Source: Pseudoalteromonas sp. G4
GTDB lineage: Bacteria; Pseudomonadota; Gammaproteobacteria; Enterobacterales; Alteromonadaceae
Assembly: GCF_028875915.1 (NCBI RefSeq)
Contig: NZ_JAPEHW010000013.1
Location: 1-64,000 of the forward strand
Direction: 5' to 3'
Length of the DNA stretch: 64,000 nt
Positions 53,020-62,053 of the stretch are shown here, in pieces. The stretch's first letter is position 1. Each line of letters begins with the position of its first letter. The notes under the pieces are model-generated. The model searched no databases and was not told the DNA's origin. It was given only the letters and a program-made list of their open reading frames with translations. The translations under genes and the position numbers were made by a program.

Positions 53020-53949
53020 ATGAAAAAACGAAACGGTATCTTGGCAAGCTTATTATTGCTGAGCACAAAACTTTTAGCTGCGGATAACATGCATAACTTT
53101 GAAGATGTATGTTTTGAACTTCCCGTACCAGAGTGCAGTGCAAAATTATTAAAAGAGCAAAGTGAATATGACCCATTCACGACCGATTGGTATTTTATTA
53201 CTGCTCATTACCTAGATTTTCTCTATGAAACAACAAATTTGCTGCCGCTTAAAAACCTAACTGAGCAATATATCAATGCCGACCATAGGCACCCTATCAC
53301 TTTTCAAACTCAGCTTTACTTTTATGCCTCTAAAGCATTTAGTGTTTATGATGAAAAAGAGAAGGCTCAGTATTACGCTAAAAAAGCGGTTGCGTTAGTA
53401 AGCGCTACATCTGATAGTTTTCCAAATCCTCTGCGCACAGTAGAAATAGCTAACTTAGAAATGGTTTTCGGGGACAGAGATAAAGCCGTTAAAATGTTTA
53501 GTCGCCTTGCGCAAAAATACAAAAAGAGTAAAGACGCCAAATTACAGCACGAAATCTATGGAAATTTGGCAAATGCTTTGTACTCACAAAATCAATTACT
53601 AGAGTCAATTCCGCATCGTAAAAGTGCTATTTTTTGGGCGAAACAGCTTGGCTTTACAGAAAATATAATTACAGCGACAGGCAATTTAGCGCGCACTTAT
53701 CAACTTGTTGGCCAGTTACAGCTCGCTAATGAAACTTATCAAAATGCAATTTCTCTATTTAAAACAGGAGAAAGCCCTAACTATTCCATTTTTCAGTTAC
53801 GTTTAGCTGAAATTAACGCTGCGCTGAGTTTGCAAAATGAAGCAAAAGTACACCTTGCAGAAGTTAAATTTACTAAGTTATTGCCGGGCCACCTTACTCT
53901 CTACAAGCAACTAGCTCAAAAGTTAGACTTAGAAACCTCGACGCTTTAA
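53020..53949 (+). CDS. secreted TPR protein (paralogue 2), upstream of a diguanylate cyclase
   Basis: Not a named gene. The 309 residues have a signal peptide (LLLLSTKLLAAD, cleavage ~21), a Cys pair (VCFELPVPEC) and TPR-like helices (~60-300, for example AKAFSVYDEKEKAQYYAKKA and YGNLANALYSQNQLLESIPH). It is a paralogue of the gene at 48414-49349. It lies 73 bp upstream of a membrane GGDEF protein on the same strand. In many marine gammaproteobacteria periplasmic TPRs and GGDEF are fused in one chain, so this may be a split form. That functional link is inference. Confidence 0.75.
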   Translation: MKKRNGILASLLLLSTKLLAADNMHNFEDVCFELPVPECSAKLLKEQSEYDPFTTDWYFITAHYLDFLYETTNLLPLKNLTEQYINADHRHPITFQTQLYFYASKAFSVYDEKEKAQYYAKKAVALVSATSDSFPNPLRTVEIANLEMVFGDRDKAVKMFSRLAQKYKKSKDAKLQHEIYGNLANALYSQNQLLESIPHRKSAIFWAKQLGFTENIITATGNLARTYQLVGQLQLANETYQNAISLFKTGESPNYSIFQLRLAEINAALSLQNEAKVHLAEVKFTKLLPGHLTLYKQLAQKLDLETSTL

Positions 53950-53988
53950 TCACCAATCTTAACTTGTTAATCTGATAGCAACGGTTAA

Positions 53989-54009
53989 TACTTGTACTAA
54001 GTACAAGTA
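53989..54009. promoter_or_regulatory. 21-bp perfect palindrome before the diguanylate cyclase gene
   Basis: TACTTGTACT-A-AGTACAAGTA has perfect 10-bp arms. It lies 13 bp upstream of the GGDEF start codon and is not followed by a T run, so it is more likely an operator or a leader hairpin affecting translation than a terminator. Confidence 0.6.
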
Positions 54010-54022
54010 ATGTAGCGTAAAA

Positions 54023-54874
54023 ATGTCGATTTATGCTTTAGCACTCTTTTTTTTATTACCAGTTGTTTCATTCTGGCTTTTTCCGCATGTCAATAGCATT
54101 GATTACATCAGCTTTACATCTGAATTTATTATGGCTGTGACGGTGCTTGTTTGTATTGTGAATTTAAAGAACTTTCAAAAAAGTGAGCGCTCAAACCAAA
54201 TTCTCTATGTTGGTTTCTCTATTCTTTTAGTTGCCATCTACGTTGATGCTCTAGATGAATTATTTATTTTTCCAAAAGTCATCACGATTGTAATTGAAGA
54301 TATCTTCCAAATTACGGGGTTGCTTTTGATCGTTTTCGGTATCAAGTTGTGGCTGGAAAAACAAGAAGCGCAAAATCATTCATTGATAAAATTAGCCACG
54401 ACCGATCCTCTCACTGGCGTATTTACTAGGCGCTATTTTATTGACAAAGCAACTGAAAAGTTAAGTGAAAGCAATCCGCGTTTTTGTATTTTGATGCTTG
54501 ATATCGATCATTTTAAAAAAATAAATGACAAGTATGGGCACAATGCAGGTGATTTAGCCTTGGTTGAGTTTTGCTCACTGATGGAAAAAAACTTACGTGA
54601 TTCTGATTTATTTGCCCGCTGGGGCGGTGAAGAATTTATTGTCATGCTGCCGCATATTGCACTGTCTTCAGCTGCAGAGAAAGCCGAATCACTTCGAAGC
54701 AAGCTGGCTGAATCAAAAATCAAGTTGCCAGATGCTGAATTTACTATGACAGTGTCGATTGGTGTGGTTGAGTTTAGCCCTGTTACCCCAAAACTCGAGA
54801 CGCTGATCGATATTGCCGATCAGCGTCTCTATAAAGCAAAACAGCAAGGGCGAAACCAAGTTGTATCAAACTAG
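54023..54874 (+). CDS. membrane diguanylate cyclase (GGDEF)
   Basis: The 283 residues have an N-terminal membrane part of about four TM helices (~1-115, with no large periplasmic loop) and a GGDEF domain (~125-283). The active-site motif is RWGGEEF (GGEEF 201-205) and the product-inhibition I-site RDSD is at 192-195, exactly five residues before. It should make c-di-GMP with feedback control. No EAL or PAS domain is present, so its input must come through the membrane part or a partner such as the TPR protein just upstream. It is convergent with yaaA, 14 bp apart. Confidence 0.93.
   Translation: MSIYALALFFLLPVVSFWLFPHVNSIDYISFTSEFIMAVTVLVCIVNLKNFQKSERSNQILYVGFSILLVAIYVDALDELFIFPKVITIVIEDIFQITGLLLIVFGIKLWLEKQEAQNHSLIKLATTDPLTGVFTRRYFIDKATEKLSESNPRFCILMLDIDHFKKINDKYGHNAGDLALVEFCSLMEKNLRDSDLFARWGGEEFIVMLPHIALSSAAEKAESLRSKLAESKIKLPDAEFTMTVSIGVVEFSPVTPKLETLIDIADQRLYKAKQQGRNQVVSN
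54797..54829. other. 13-bp perfect inverted repeat inside the GGDEF gene
   Basis: GAGACGCTGATCG (54797-54809) and CGATCAGCGTCTC (54817-54829), loop ATATTGC, lie 45 bp before the gene end. The stem is GC-rich and could fold in the mRNA, or help end transcription of the convergent yaaA, but no T run follows. Confidence 0.5.
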
Positions 54875-54888
54875 CTAAGTGTTTGTTG

Positions 54889-55668
54889 TTATGCTTGCTC
54901 TTCTCTTAAAAATACAGGCTCATTTGCTTTTTTAGTTTGCTCTTTGCTAAAGTAATAACCCGCACAATCAAACGCTAATAGCTTATCCATTGTCGTTACT
55001 TGCTGTTCCATAAGATAACGCGCCATTAAGCCTCGTGCTTTTTTGGCATAGAAGCTAATCACTTTATACTGACCGTTTTTACAATCCTTAAATACAGGTG
55101 TGATAATTTCACCTTTAAGCGCTTTTTTATCGACCGCTTTAAAATACTCGTTAGATGCTAAATTTACTAATGTCGATGTATTTTGCTCAGCAAATACCTC
55201 GTTAAGCTTTTCAGCAATAATACTACCCCAAAATTGATATAAATTAGCACCGCGTGAATTCGTAAGTTTTGTGCCCATTTCAAGACGGTACGCCATCATT
55301 AAATCAAGCGGTTTCAAAATACCATACAAACCTGACAAAATGCGCAAATGGTTCTGGGCGTAATTAAGCGTTTCTTCACTGAGAGACGCAGCATCAAGTC
55401 CAACATAAACATCCCCATTAAACGCGTAAATAGCTTGTTTAGCATTACTTTCATTAAATGGTGTTTGCCACTCGGTAAATCGCGCTACATTCAAACCCGC
55501 CAATTTATCGCTAATTTTCATTAAACTTGAAAGGTCTTGTGCTGAGAGTGTACGACACACTTCAATCAGTTCTTGGCTATGGCTTAATAATTCTGCCTGA
55601 GTGAAGTTTTTGTGCGGTGCTGGCGTTTCGTAGTCTAAATTTTTAGCAGGTGATATTACTGTGATCAT
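54889..55668 (-). CDS. yaaA: peroxide stress protein YaaA
   Basis: YaaA (DUF328/UPF0246) lowers intracellular free iron during peroxide stress in E. coli and binds DNA. The 259 residues match the family (258), starting with the signature [17 protein letters not shown] and containing [26 protein letters not shown] (~110-135). It is divergent from tal across 233 bp, where I see one dyad but no clear OxyR site. Confidence 0.95.
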   Translation of the reverse strand: MITVISPAKNLDYETPAPHKNFTQAELLSHSQELIEVCRTLSAQDLSSLMKISDKLAGLNVARFTEWQTPFNESNAKQAIYAFNGDVYVGLDAASLSEETLNYAQNHLRILSGLYGILKPLDLMMAYRLEMGTKLTNSRGANLYQFWGSIIAEKLNEVFAEQNTSTLVNLASNEYFKAVDKKALKGEIITPVFKDCKNGQYKVISFYAKKARGLMARYLMEQQVTTMDKLLAFDCAGYYFSKEQTKKANEPVFLREEQA

Positions 55669-55842
55669 AATTACTATTGACTTGTCGTTGTATTAAGGTA
55701 ATTTCAACATTTCTTGTAATAAAAATCACCTGTTAGTTAGCATTCGATGGATTTTTCTTCGCTAGGAGTAGCGTAAACCGTGAGTTACGGACATTTGACC
55801 TTTCCCAAATACTTGTCATCTAGCTTTAATGATTCATCTTTA

Positions 55843-55857
55843 AGCTAAACTTTAGCT
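55843..55857. promoter_or_regulatory. palindrome upstream of tal
   Basis: AGCTAAA-C-TTTAGCT is a perfect 15-bp odd palindrome 44 bp before the tal start, in the yaaA/tal divergent region. A possible operator. AT-rich dyads also arise by chance. Confidence 0.35.
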
Positions 55858-55901
55858 AACACGCTATTTTTATTACCTTGAAATTAGGAATGAGGTAAAC
55901 C

Positions 55902-56852
55902 ATGACACAAATTTTAGCGGCTTTAAAAGCCCAATCTACAATTGTTGCCGATACTGGTGACATCGCTGCAATCAAAGAACACCAACCTGAAGATGCAACA
56001 ACAAACCCTTCACTACTTTTAAAAGCAAGTGAAATTGAGGCATATCAGCCATTACTGGCAGAAGCACTTTCATATGCAAAAGCAAACGAAGTCGACTCTG
56101 CTAAGCAAGTAGCCCTAGCGTGTGATTATTTTTCAGTTTTACTGGGTAAAGAAATCAGTGAAGTTGTACCTGGTTACATTTCAACAGAAGTTGATGCGCG
56201 ATTATCATTTGATACTGAAGCTACCATTGCAAAAGCAAAAGCTCTGCTTGCGCTTTACCGTGAAGTAGGCGTTGATACAGATAAAATTCTGATCAAAATC
56301 GCATCAACGTGGGAAGGTATCAAAGCAGCAGAACAGCTAGAAAAAGAAGGTATTAAGTGTAACCTAACGCTGCTTTTCTCTGAAGCTCAGGCAAAAGCGT
56401 GTGCAGATGCAAATGTATTTCTGATTTCGCCGTTTGTTGGTCGTATTTTAGATTGGCACGTAAAAAATGGCATGCCTAAGCCAGAATCAGCACTTGACGA
56501 TCCAGGTGTACAATCAGTGCGTAGCATCTACAATTTCTATAAGTCACATGGTTATGAAACCGTTGTAATGGGTGCAAGTTTCCGTAATACCGGTGAAATT
56601 TTAGCGTTAACAGGCTGCGACCGCTTAACGATTAGCCCTCAACTATTAACTGAACTTGCAGAGTTAAGCGACGCAGAGGTTTATCCTCTAGAAAAACCAA
56701 CGGAAGTATTACCAAAACCAGCACCACTTAGTGAAAATGATTTCCGCTGGCAGCATAACCAAGATGCGATGGCAACCGAAAAGCTCGCTGAAGGCATTCG
56801 TTCGTTTGCCGAAGCACAAATTGAACTTGAAACTCGTTTTGCAAACCTATAA
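55902..56852 (+). CDS. tal: transaldolase
   Basis: Transaldolase moves a dihydroxyacetone unit between sugar phosphates in the pentose phosphate pathway. The 316 residues match TalB (317). The Schiff-base lysine is in [17 protein letters not shown] (~130-146). [12 protein letters not shown] at the N-terminus and [23 protein letters not shown] near the C-terminus are conserved. It is followed after 14 bp by pgi, a sensible carbon-metabolism pair. Confidence 0.97.
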   Translation: MTQILAALKAQSTIVADTGDIAAIKEHQPEDATTNPSLLLKASEIEAYQPLLAEALSYAKANEVDSAKQVALACDYFSVLLGKEISEVVPGYISTEVDARLSFDTEATIAKAKALLALYREVGVDTDKILIKIASTWEGIKAAEQLEKEGIKCNLTLLFSEAQAKACADANVFLISPFVGRILDWHVKNGMPKPESALDDPGVQSVRSIYNFYKSHGYETVVMGASFRNTGEILALTGCDRLTISPQLLTELAELSDAEVYPLEKPTEVLPKPAPLSENDFRWQHNQDAMATEKLAEGIRSFAEAQIELETRFANL

Positions 56853-56866
56853 GGAATAAACGGTTT

Positions 56867-58480
56867 ATGACCACCTTAGCGCAGTTGCACACGCAACTAA
56901 TAAATGCTGCTGAGAATATTAAAAAGAGCCATATTTTGGCTCTTTTTGATGCGCAGCCTAACCGTGCATATGAATTTACACTAAGTGCGGCAGGTTTAAC
57001 CCTCGACTTTGCTAAGCAAGCAATCGATAAATCCATTCTTAATGATTTAATTGAAGTTTCTAAGCTAAAGCAGTTAGCGCAACTAAAGCACGCGCAATTT
57101 AGTGGTGAATCAGTAAACACAACTGAAAAACGTGCGGTACTTCACACAGCATTGCGTGATAGCGCTTTGTTAGCTAAGCACCTGCCCGAGGTGGCAGAAG
57201 AAATTGAAGCAACTAAAACACGATTACTTGATTTTGTTGCGCGTTTTGAGCAAAAAAGCATCGTAGGCACTACAGGCAAAGCCATTACAGATGTAATAAG
57301 CATTGGTATTGGGGGCTCTTTTTTTGGCCCTAAAATGTTGGAAGCTGCATTAGTAGATAGTCATGTGAATAACATCAATGTGCACTATCTTGCCAACATT
57401 GATGGCCAACAAATTAAGCATACTCTGGCTAAACTAAATGCTGAAACTACATTAATAGTGGTAGCGTCGAAATCGTGGACCACAGCTGAAACCCAGCTTA
57501 ATATGCAAGCCGTGATGGACTGGTTTAAGCAAAGTATGCCAAACACTGCAATTGCCAAACATTGGGTTGCATTGACGGCTAAACCAGAGCTCGCAAAGCA
57601 AGCAGGCTTTAGTGATGAAATGATTTTTCCATTGTGGGATTTTATTGGCGGCCGTTATTCAATCTGGTCAACCATCGCCCTTCCATTAGCGCTTAAAATT
57701 GGTAAAGCTAATTTTGAGGCCTTGCTAGCAGGTGCAGCAAGCCTTGATAATCATTTTATAACTGCGCCAGAAGAGCAAAACTTACCAGTAATTGCGGCCT
57801 TAATTGGCTACTGGCAACAACACTATCTAGGTGAAAACAACCTACTTGTATTACCTTATGGTCACGCCTTAAAAACATTACCTGCTTACTTACAACAACT
57901 TGATATGGAAAGTAACGGTAAGAGTGTAAACCTTGCAGGTGATTCAATTGAATTATCAGGCCCGATTCTATGGGGTGCTGAAGGCACTAATTGTCAGCAC
58001 TCATTTATGCAATTACTGCATCAAGGCAAACAAAGTGCAATGATTGACTTTATTTTGCCTCGTGTCGGTGAAAGCAGTTACCCGCAACACCACAAAGCAA
58101 TGATTGCAAACTGCCTAGGTCAAAGCCAAGCGTTATTGCAAGGTAAAAACTTAGCGCAAGCGCAAGCTGAACTAGAAGCCCAAGGGTTAAGCCAAGAAGA
58201 CATAAATGAACTTGCGCCGCACAAAGTGATGCCGGGTAATAAAGGTTCTAATACATTATTAATTGATGATTTATCACCTCGTTCACTTGGTGCACTTTTA
58301 GCGTTTTATGAACATAAAGTGTTTGTGCAAGGTGTGTTATTTGGCATAAATAGTTATGACCAATGGGGCGTTGAACTTGGTAAACAACTCGGTAACCAAG
58401 TACTCGATGCGATGGCGTCCCAAAATTACGAACAGCTTGATCCTTCTACTGCTCACCTACTAAAAATACTTACAAATTAA
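56867..58480 (+). CDS. pgi: glucose-6-phosphate isomerase
   Basis: Pgi interconverts glucose 6-phosphate and fructose 6-phosphate. The 537 residues contain SIGIGGSFFGPKMLEAAL (~140-157), the sugar-binding WDFIGGRYSIWSTIALPL (~260), the catalytic Glu region NMESNGKSVN-like DMESNGKSVNLAG (~345) and the C-terminal FDQWGVELGKQL-like YDQWGVELGKQLGNQ. It follows tal and ends with a hairpin terminator. Confidence 0.97.
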   Translation: MTTLAQLHTQLINAAENIKKSHILALFDAQPNRAYEFTLSAAGLTLDFAKQAIDKSILNDLIEVSKLKQLAQLKHAQFSGESVNTTEKRAVLHTALRDSALLAKHLPEVAEEIEATKTRLLDFVARFEQKSIVGTTGKAITDVISIGIGGSFFGPKMLEAALVDSHVNNINVHYLANIDGQQIKHTLAKLNAETTLIVVASKSWTTAETQLNMQAVMDWFKQSMPNTAIAKHWVALTAKPELAKQAGFSDEMIFPLWDFIGGRYSIWSTIALPLALKIGKANFEALLAGAASLDNHFITAPEEQNLPVIAALIGYWQQHYLGENNLLVLPYGHALKTLPAYLQQLDMESNGKSVNLAGDSIELSGPILWGAEGTNCQHSFMQLLHQGKQSAMIDFILPRVGESSYPQHHKAMIANCLGQSQALLQGKNLAQAQAELEAQGLSQEDINELAPHKVMPGNKGSNTLLIDDLSPRSLGALLAFYEHKVFVQGVLFGINSYDQWGVELGKQLGNQVLDAMASQNYEQLDPSTAHLLKILTN

Positions 58481-58486
58481 TACCCT

Positions 58487-58516
58487 AACAGCTACCTTTT
58501 TGGTAGCTGTTTCCTT
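58487..58516 (+). terminator. terminator of tal-pgi
   Basis: AACAGCTACC (58487-58496) pairs with GGTAGCTGTT (58502-58511), loop TTTTT, with a short pyrimidine tail TCCTT. A good hairpin, but the T run is weak. Confidence 0.7.
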
Positions 58517-58638
58517 CTTATTTGATCCAGTCGAAAAACCTTCATTATTTTTTAACAAAAGCTAAACATATTAGTTTTATTTTTAGACGAGTTATGATAT
58601 TTCTTATGCCGAGGTTAAAAAATCCACAGGAGGATACC

Positions 58639-58824
58639 ATGGATAGCATCGAAGATATTTTTGCAATATTAGAACGTCCTGAACCAACAACAAAAACCTC
58701 TTCTAAAGGGAAAAAGCGCAAGTGGCGCGAAATAGAAGCGTTAAAGGAAAGACACAGACTGAAGAAAGAACTCGAAGAATATGGTTCTTTAGATGACATT
58801 GATTTAGATGACTTAGTTATCTAA
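58639..58824 (+). CDS. small basic/acidic DUF3545-type protein
   Basis: A 61-residue protein with a basic stretch (SKGKKRKWREIEALKERHRL, ~21-40) and an acidic end (SLDDIDLDDLVI). It fits the DUF3545 family of marine gammaproteobacteria, whose function is unknown. I chose the ATG at 58639 because a strong ribosome site CAGGAGGA sits just before it. The longer open frame upstream lacks one. It has its own terminator. Confidence 0.78.
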   Translation: MDSIEDIFAILERPEPTTKTSSKGKKRKWREIEALKERHRLKKELEEYGSLDDIDLDDLVI

Positions 58825-58837
58825 CAATTATCACAAA

Positions 58838-58864
58838 AAAGGCTCTTAGGAGCCTTTATTTTTG
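58838..58864. terminator. bidirectional terminator after the DUF3545 gene
   Basis: AAAGGCTC (58838-58845) pairs with GAGCCTTT (58850-58857), loop TTAG. TATTTTTG follows on the plus strand and the AAAAAA before it serves the convergent DUF481 gene. Confidence 0.88.
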
Positions 58865-58868
58865 CTCA

Positions 58869-59951
58869 CTAAAATTCATAGCCAACACTGATAATAAACT
58901 GAAAATCATTTTTATCAGGTACCCCCCCTTGTCCACGGATAAATGGTTTATCATTTCTATCAATATAAAACAAAAAATCTAATTCAAAGTCATTCGTTAG
59001 CTCAACATCAAAACCCGTCTTTAAGGTTTGCTGTTTACCACCTAACTGCTCATTTAAGAATTGAATTTGATAATCAAATTTGAAATCAACGCGCGATGAT
59101 ATTTCCCAATCAACCACCATACCGAGCGAAAGCGCGCCTGATGTTTCTCGCTCATCGTTATTTGATGAAGTAAAACGTGTACTTTGATAACTCGGGCCCG
59201 CACTTAAATTCCAGTCCAACGTATTGCTATCAACTAAGTGGTAACCAACACCAACACCATAGGTGGAACGCTCATCAATGTTACTAAAAGGATCGGAAAA
59301 ATATTCATATTCAAGCGGTCGGATAAATATTTTGTTTGAGAAAAACCAATCAAGGCTGATATTAAGACGCTGATTATCGACCGTTGTTTGCGTCTCTTTT
59401 GACGAATTTTGCAATTCACTTTTATTAATCAAATACTCAACTTTTAACCTATTAATCGCTGAGCGCCTTTGTAATTGCAAACGTATATTGGTGTCATTTT
59501 GTTTAATATTGCCACGGCGAAAATTAGCGCCTAAATTAATCGAGCCAGACCATAAATTTATCCGGCTTTCGCCAAACGGCACCATGGTAAGCACATTGCT
59601 AAAGTACACTCGCTCACTTTTTAAGCCCTGGTAAATAGTCAGTACATTATCACTTAACTCTAAACGGCCAGTATAAATTCGCCCTGCGTTGAGCCTCACA
59701 CTAAATGCATGCTCTGAGCGAATCTCACTAATATCTTCAGCATCAATGGTTTGCAAGCCAAATTCATCAGAATCAAACTCAACTTTGTCATCATAAAATG
59801 AAATAATTTCACCATTAATCCATTCACCAGAGCTGGTTTTAAGCCAATCACGATCAACAAAGATTTCAGGCTCAGCGGCAAATGTCTTTAGCGAGAAGAC
59901 AAAAACCATCAGGGATATAAGTCGCGTAAAAAAGTGTTTTTTTTGCATCAT
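58869..59951 (-). CDS. DUF481 outer-membrane protein with an N-terminal extension
   Basis: The 360 residues start with a signal peptide (LMVFVFSLKTFAAEP, cleavage ~25). A soluble beta domain follows (~28-115, WINGEIISFYDDKVEFDSDEFGLQTIDAEDI, an RNA/SH3-like fold by appearance), then a DUF481/YdiY beta barrel (~118-360) ending in the aromatic VGYEF expected of outer-membrane proteins. It is larger than the DUF481 protein at 23595-24377. The chosen ATG overlaps the ung stop (TAATG), so it may be coupled to ung. A TTG 21 bp upstream is less likely. Confidence 0.8.
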   Translation of the reverse strand: MMQKKHFFTRLISLMVFVFSLKTFAAEPEIFVDRDWLKTSSGEWINGEIISFYDDKVEFDSDEFGLQTIDAEDISEIRSEHAFSVRLNAGRIYTGRLELSDNVLTIYQGLKSERVYFSNVLTMVPFGESRINLWSGSINLGANFRRGNIKQNDTNIRLQLQRRSAINRLKVEYLINKSELQNSSKETQTTVDNQRLNISLDWFFSNKIFIRPLEYEYFSDPFSNIDERSTYGVGVGYHLVDSNTLDWNLSAGPSYQSTRFTSSNNDERETSGALSLGMVVDWEISSRVDFKFDYQIQFLNEQLGGKQQTLKTGFDVELTNDFELDFLFYIDRNDKPFIRGQGGVPDKNDFQFIISVGYEF

Positions 59952-60619
59952 TAAAGGTTGTTTAAATGCCAATTTATTGGGGTTTTACCCATAGCTAATA
60001 AGGCATCATTTGCTTTAGAAAAGTGCTTACAACCAAAAAAGCCGCGATAGGCAGAAAGCGGTGACGGATGCGGCCCATTGAATACAACATGCTTAGTTGT
60101 ATTGATATGACGTCCTTTTTTTTGCGCATGTGAACCCCAAAGCAAAAATACAATACCTTCTGCATGTTCATTCAATGCAGCTATAACGCGATCAGTAAAG
60201 GTTTCCCAACCGAGCATTTTATGCGAGTGAGCTTGGCCTTGCTCAACGGTTAATACCGTATTGAGTAACAGTACACCTTGTTCTGCCCATGCCTGCAAAT
60301 AACCATGATTAGGTATAGCAAAACCGTCGATATCAGTTGCTAATTCTTTATACATATTGGCTAAAGATGGTGGCGCTTTAACGCCTGGTTTTACTGAAAA
60401 TGCCAAGCCATGGGCTTGATCTGGGCCATGATATGGGTCTTGCCCCAAAATAACTACTTTCACATCTTCAAACGCGGTGCTTGAAAACGCACTAAACACT
60501 TCATCCGCAGGCGGAAATACATTAACCCCCTCAGCGCGCCTTTTGGCAACATAGTCGAGTGTGTCTTTAAAGTAGTCTTGCTGCTTTTCAACTGCGAGTA
60601 AATCTGTCCAAGTAGTCAT
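59951..60619 (-). CDS. ung: uracil-DNA glycosylase (family 1)
   Basis: Ung removes uracil from DNA. The catalytic motif [18 protein letters not shown] (~61, with the catalytic Asp) and the DNA-intercalation loop [17 protein letters not shown] (~185, with the catalytic His) are intact. The 222 residues are near the E. coli length (229). It lies downstream of the thr operon terminator on the same strand. Confidence 0.97.
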   Translation of the reverse strand: MTTWTDLLAVEKQQDYFKDTLDYVAKRRAEGVNVFPPADEVFSAFSSTAFEDVKVVILGQDPYHGPDQAHGLAFSVKPGVKAPPSLANMYKELATDIDGFAIPNHGYLQAWAEQGVLLLNTVLTVEQGQAHSHKMLGWETFTDRVIAALNEHAEGIVFLLWGSHAQKKGRHINTTKHVVFNGPHPSPLSAYRGFFGCKHFSKANDALLAMGKTPINWHLNNL

Positions 60620-60659
60620 AGTGATTGTTAATAGCTATTTTGAGCGCAATTATGCCATA

Positions 60660-60685
60660 AAAAAGCCGCTAACTTGTAGCGGCTG
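60660..60685 (-). terminator. thr operon terminator
   Basis: AGCCGCTA (60665-60672) pairs with TAGCGGCT (60678-60685). TTTTTTA follows on the minus strand, just past the thrC stop. Confidence 0.9.
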
Positions 60686-60713
60686 GGTATTTCAATCAAC
60701 AGATTAAAAAGGA

Positions 60714-61997
60714 TTAAGCAAGTTTCGCCAAAATGTTTTCACGAAGCACTTGATAGTCATTAACTAGGTCTTCTGCTAAACACTGTTTTGCTAGTGCATC
60801 AGCAAGTGGTTTTGGCATATCTAATTCAATCGAAAGAATATCTTCCACTGACTCTTTAAATTTAGCTGGGTGAGCGGTTGATAAAAAGATACCAACACCA
60901 TCAGCAGCTAAATCTTGTTTTAAGCCTTGGTAAGCAATTGCCGTATGCGGCTCAGCTAAGTAACCTTTAGCATAAACATCATGCATTACCGCTTTCGTTT
61001 GTGCCTCATCAACACTGTGCGAATAAAAGTTATCGTAATTAAACCAGTTATTATCTAGCATAAACTGCACGCGCGGCCAGTTATTTGGCTTACTTACGTC
61101 CATCGCATTTGATAACGATTCTAGCGTTGCATTTGGCGTCCATTCTTTTGATGCTAAATAGCGCGGCACAGTATCATTTTGGTTTGTCGTTGCTGAAAGC
61201 TTAGCTACTGGTAAACCTAAACTAGCGGCAATCATTGCGGCACACACATTACCAAAGTTACCACTTGGCACCGAGATATGTGCTTTTGCGCGCTCTGCTT
61301 TAGGTAATTTCGCCACCGCTTCAAAGTAGTAACATACCTGTGCCAGTAAACGGCTAATATTGATTGAGTTTGCTGAGTTTAAACCTAAGCGCTGTTTTAC
61401 TTCATCATCTAAAAAAGCTTGTTTTACCATCGCTTGGCAATCATCAAAGCTGCCATCTACAGCGTAGCAATGAATGTTATTGCCTAGCGTTGTGAACAGT
61501 TTTTGCTGCGCTAGTGAGATTTTACCTTTCGGGTATAAAATCACCACATCAATGTCTTTTTTGCCGTAAAACGCATGTGCCACAGCAGCACCTGTGTCAC
61601 CGCTTGTTGCCGTTAAAATCGTGGTTTTGTTGCCTTCATTAAATACCGACAAGCACTCCGCCATAAAACGGCCGCCAAAGTCTTTAAATGCGAGCGTTGG
61701 ACCATGAAACAGCTCAAGGCAGTAAACATTATCTTCAACTTTTACCAGCTCAGCTGGAAAGTTAAAGGCATTTTGTACCATTTGCTGTACGGTACTTTCT
61801 GGTAGTTCATCACCTATTAAATGCGATAAAATTTTGCTGCTACGCGTGACAAAATCAAGCTCAAGTAACTCATCAACATTGCTTAGCGGCACAAGGCTAT
61901 GTGGGAAAAAGACACCTTGATTGTTGCCTAATCCTACTTTTACCGCCTCTACAAACGATACCTTCTGCTCGGCGTCTTTTAGATTATGCAATAACAT
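60714..61997 (-). CDS. thrC: threonine synthase
   Basis: ThrC converts O-phosphohomoserine to threonine with PLP. The 427 residues match E. coli (428). The PLP lysine is in HGPTLAFKDFGGRF (~105-118), and TATSGDTGAAVAHAF and SVPSGNFGNVCA are conserved. I chose the ATG at 61997 over the adjacent GTG because AAGGAG sits 6 bp before it. In the ancestral arrangement thrB would overlap this start by 14 bp. Confidence 0.97.
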   Translation of the reverse strand: MLLHNLKDAEQKVSFVEAVKVGLGNNQGVFFPHSLVPLSNVDELLELDFVTRSSKILSHLIGDELPESTVQQMVQNAFNFPAELVKVEDNVYCLELFHGPTLAFKDFGGRFMAECLSVFNEGNKTTILTATSGDTGAAVAHAFYGKKDIDVVILYPKGKISLAQQKLFTTLGNNIHCYAVDGSFDDCQAMVKQAFLDDEVKQRLGLNSANSINISRLLAQVCYYFEAVAKLPKAERAKAHISVPSGNFGNVCAAMIAASLGLPVAKLSATTNQNDTVPRYLASKEWTPNATLESLSNAMDVSKPNNWPRVQFMLDNNWFNYDNFYSHSVDEAQTKAVMHDVYAKGYLAEPHTAIAYQGLKQDLAADGVGIFLSTAHPAKFKESVEDILSIELDMPKPLADALAKQCLAEDLVNDYQVLRENILAKLA

Positions 61998-62053
61998 CAC
62001 TTTCTCCTTTTTCTAGTACACGTGTGCCACGGTTATCTATTTTACAAATGTGG

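Noticed and set aside
53989-54009. Palindrome considered as the terminator of the TPR gene
   Set aside because: There is no T run on either side and it sits too close to the cyclase start, so an operator or leader hairpin is preferred.
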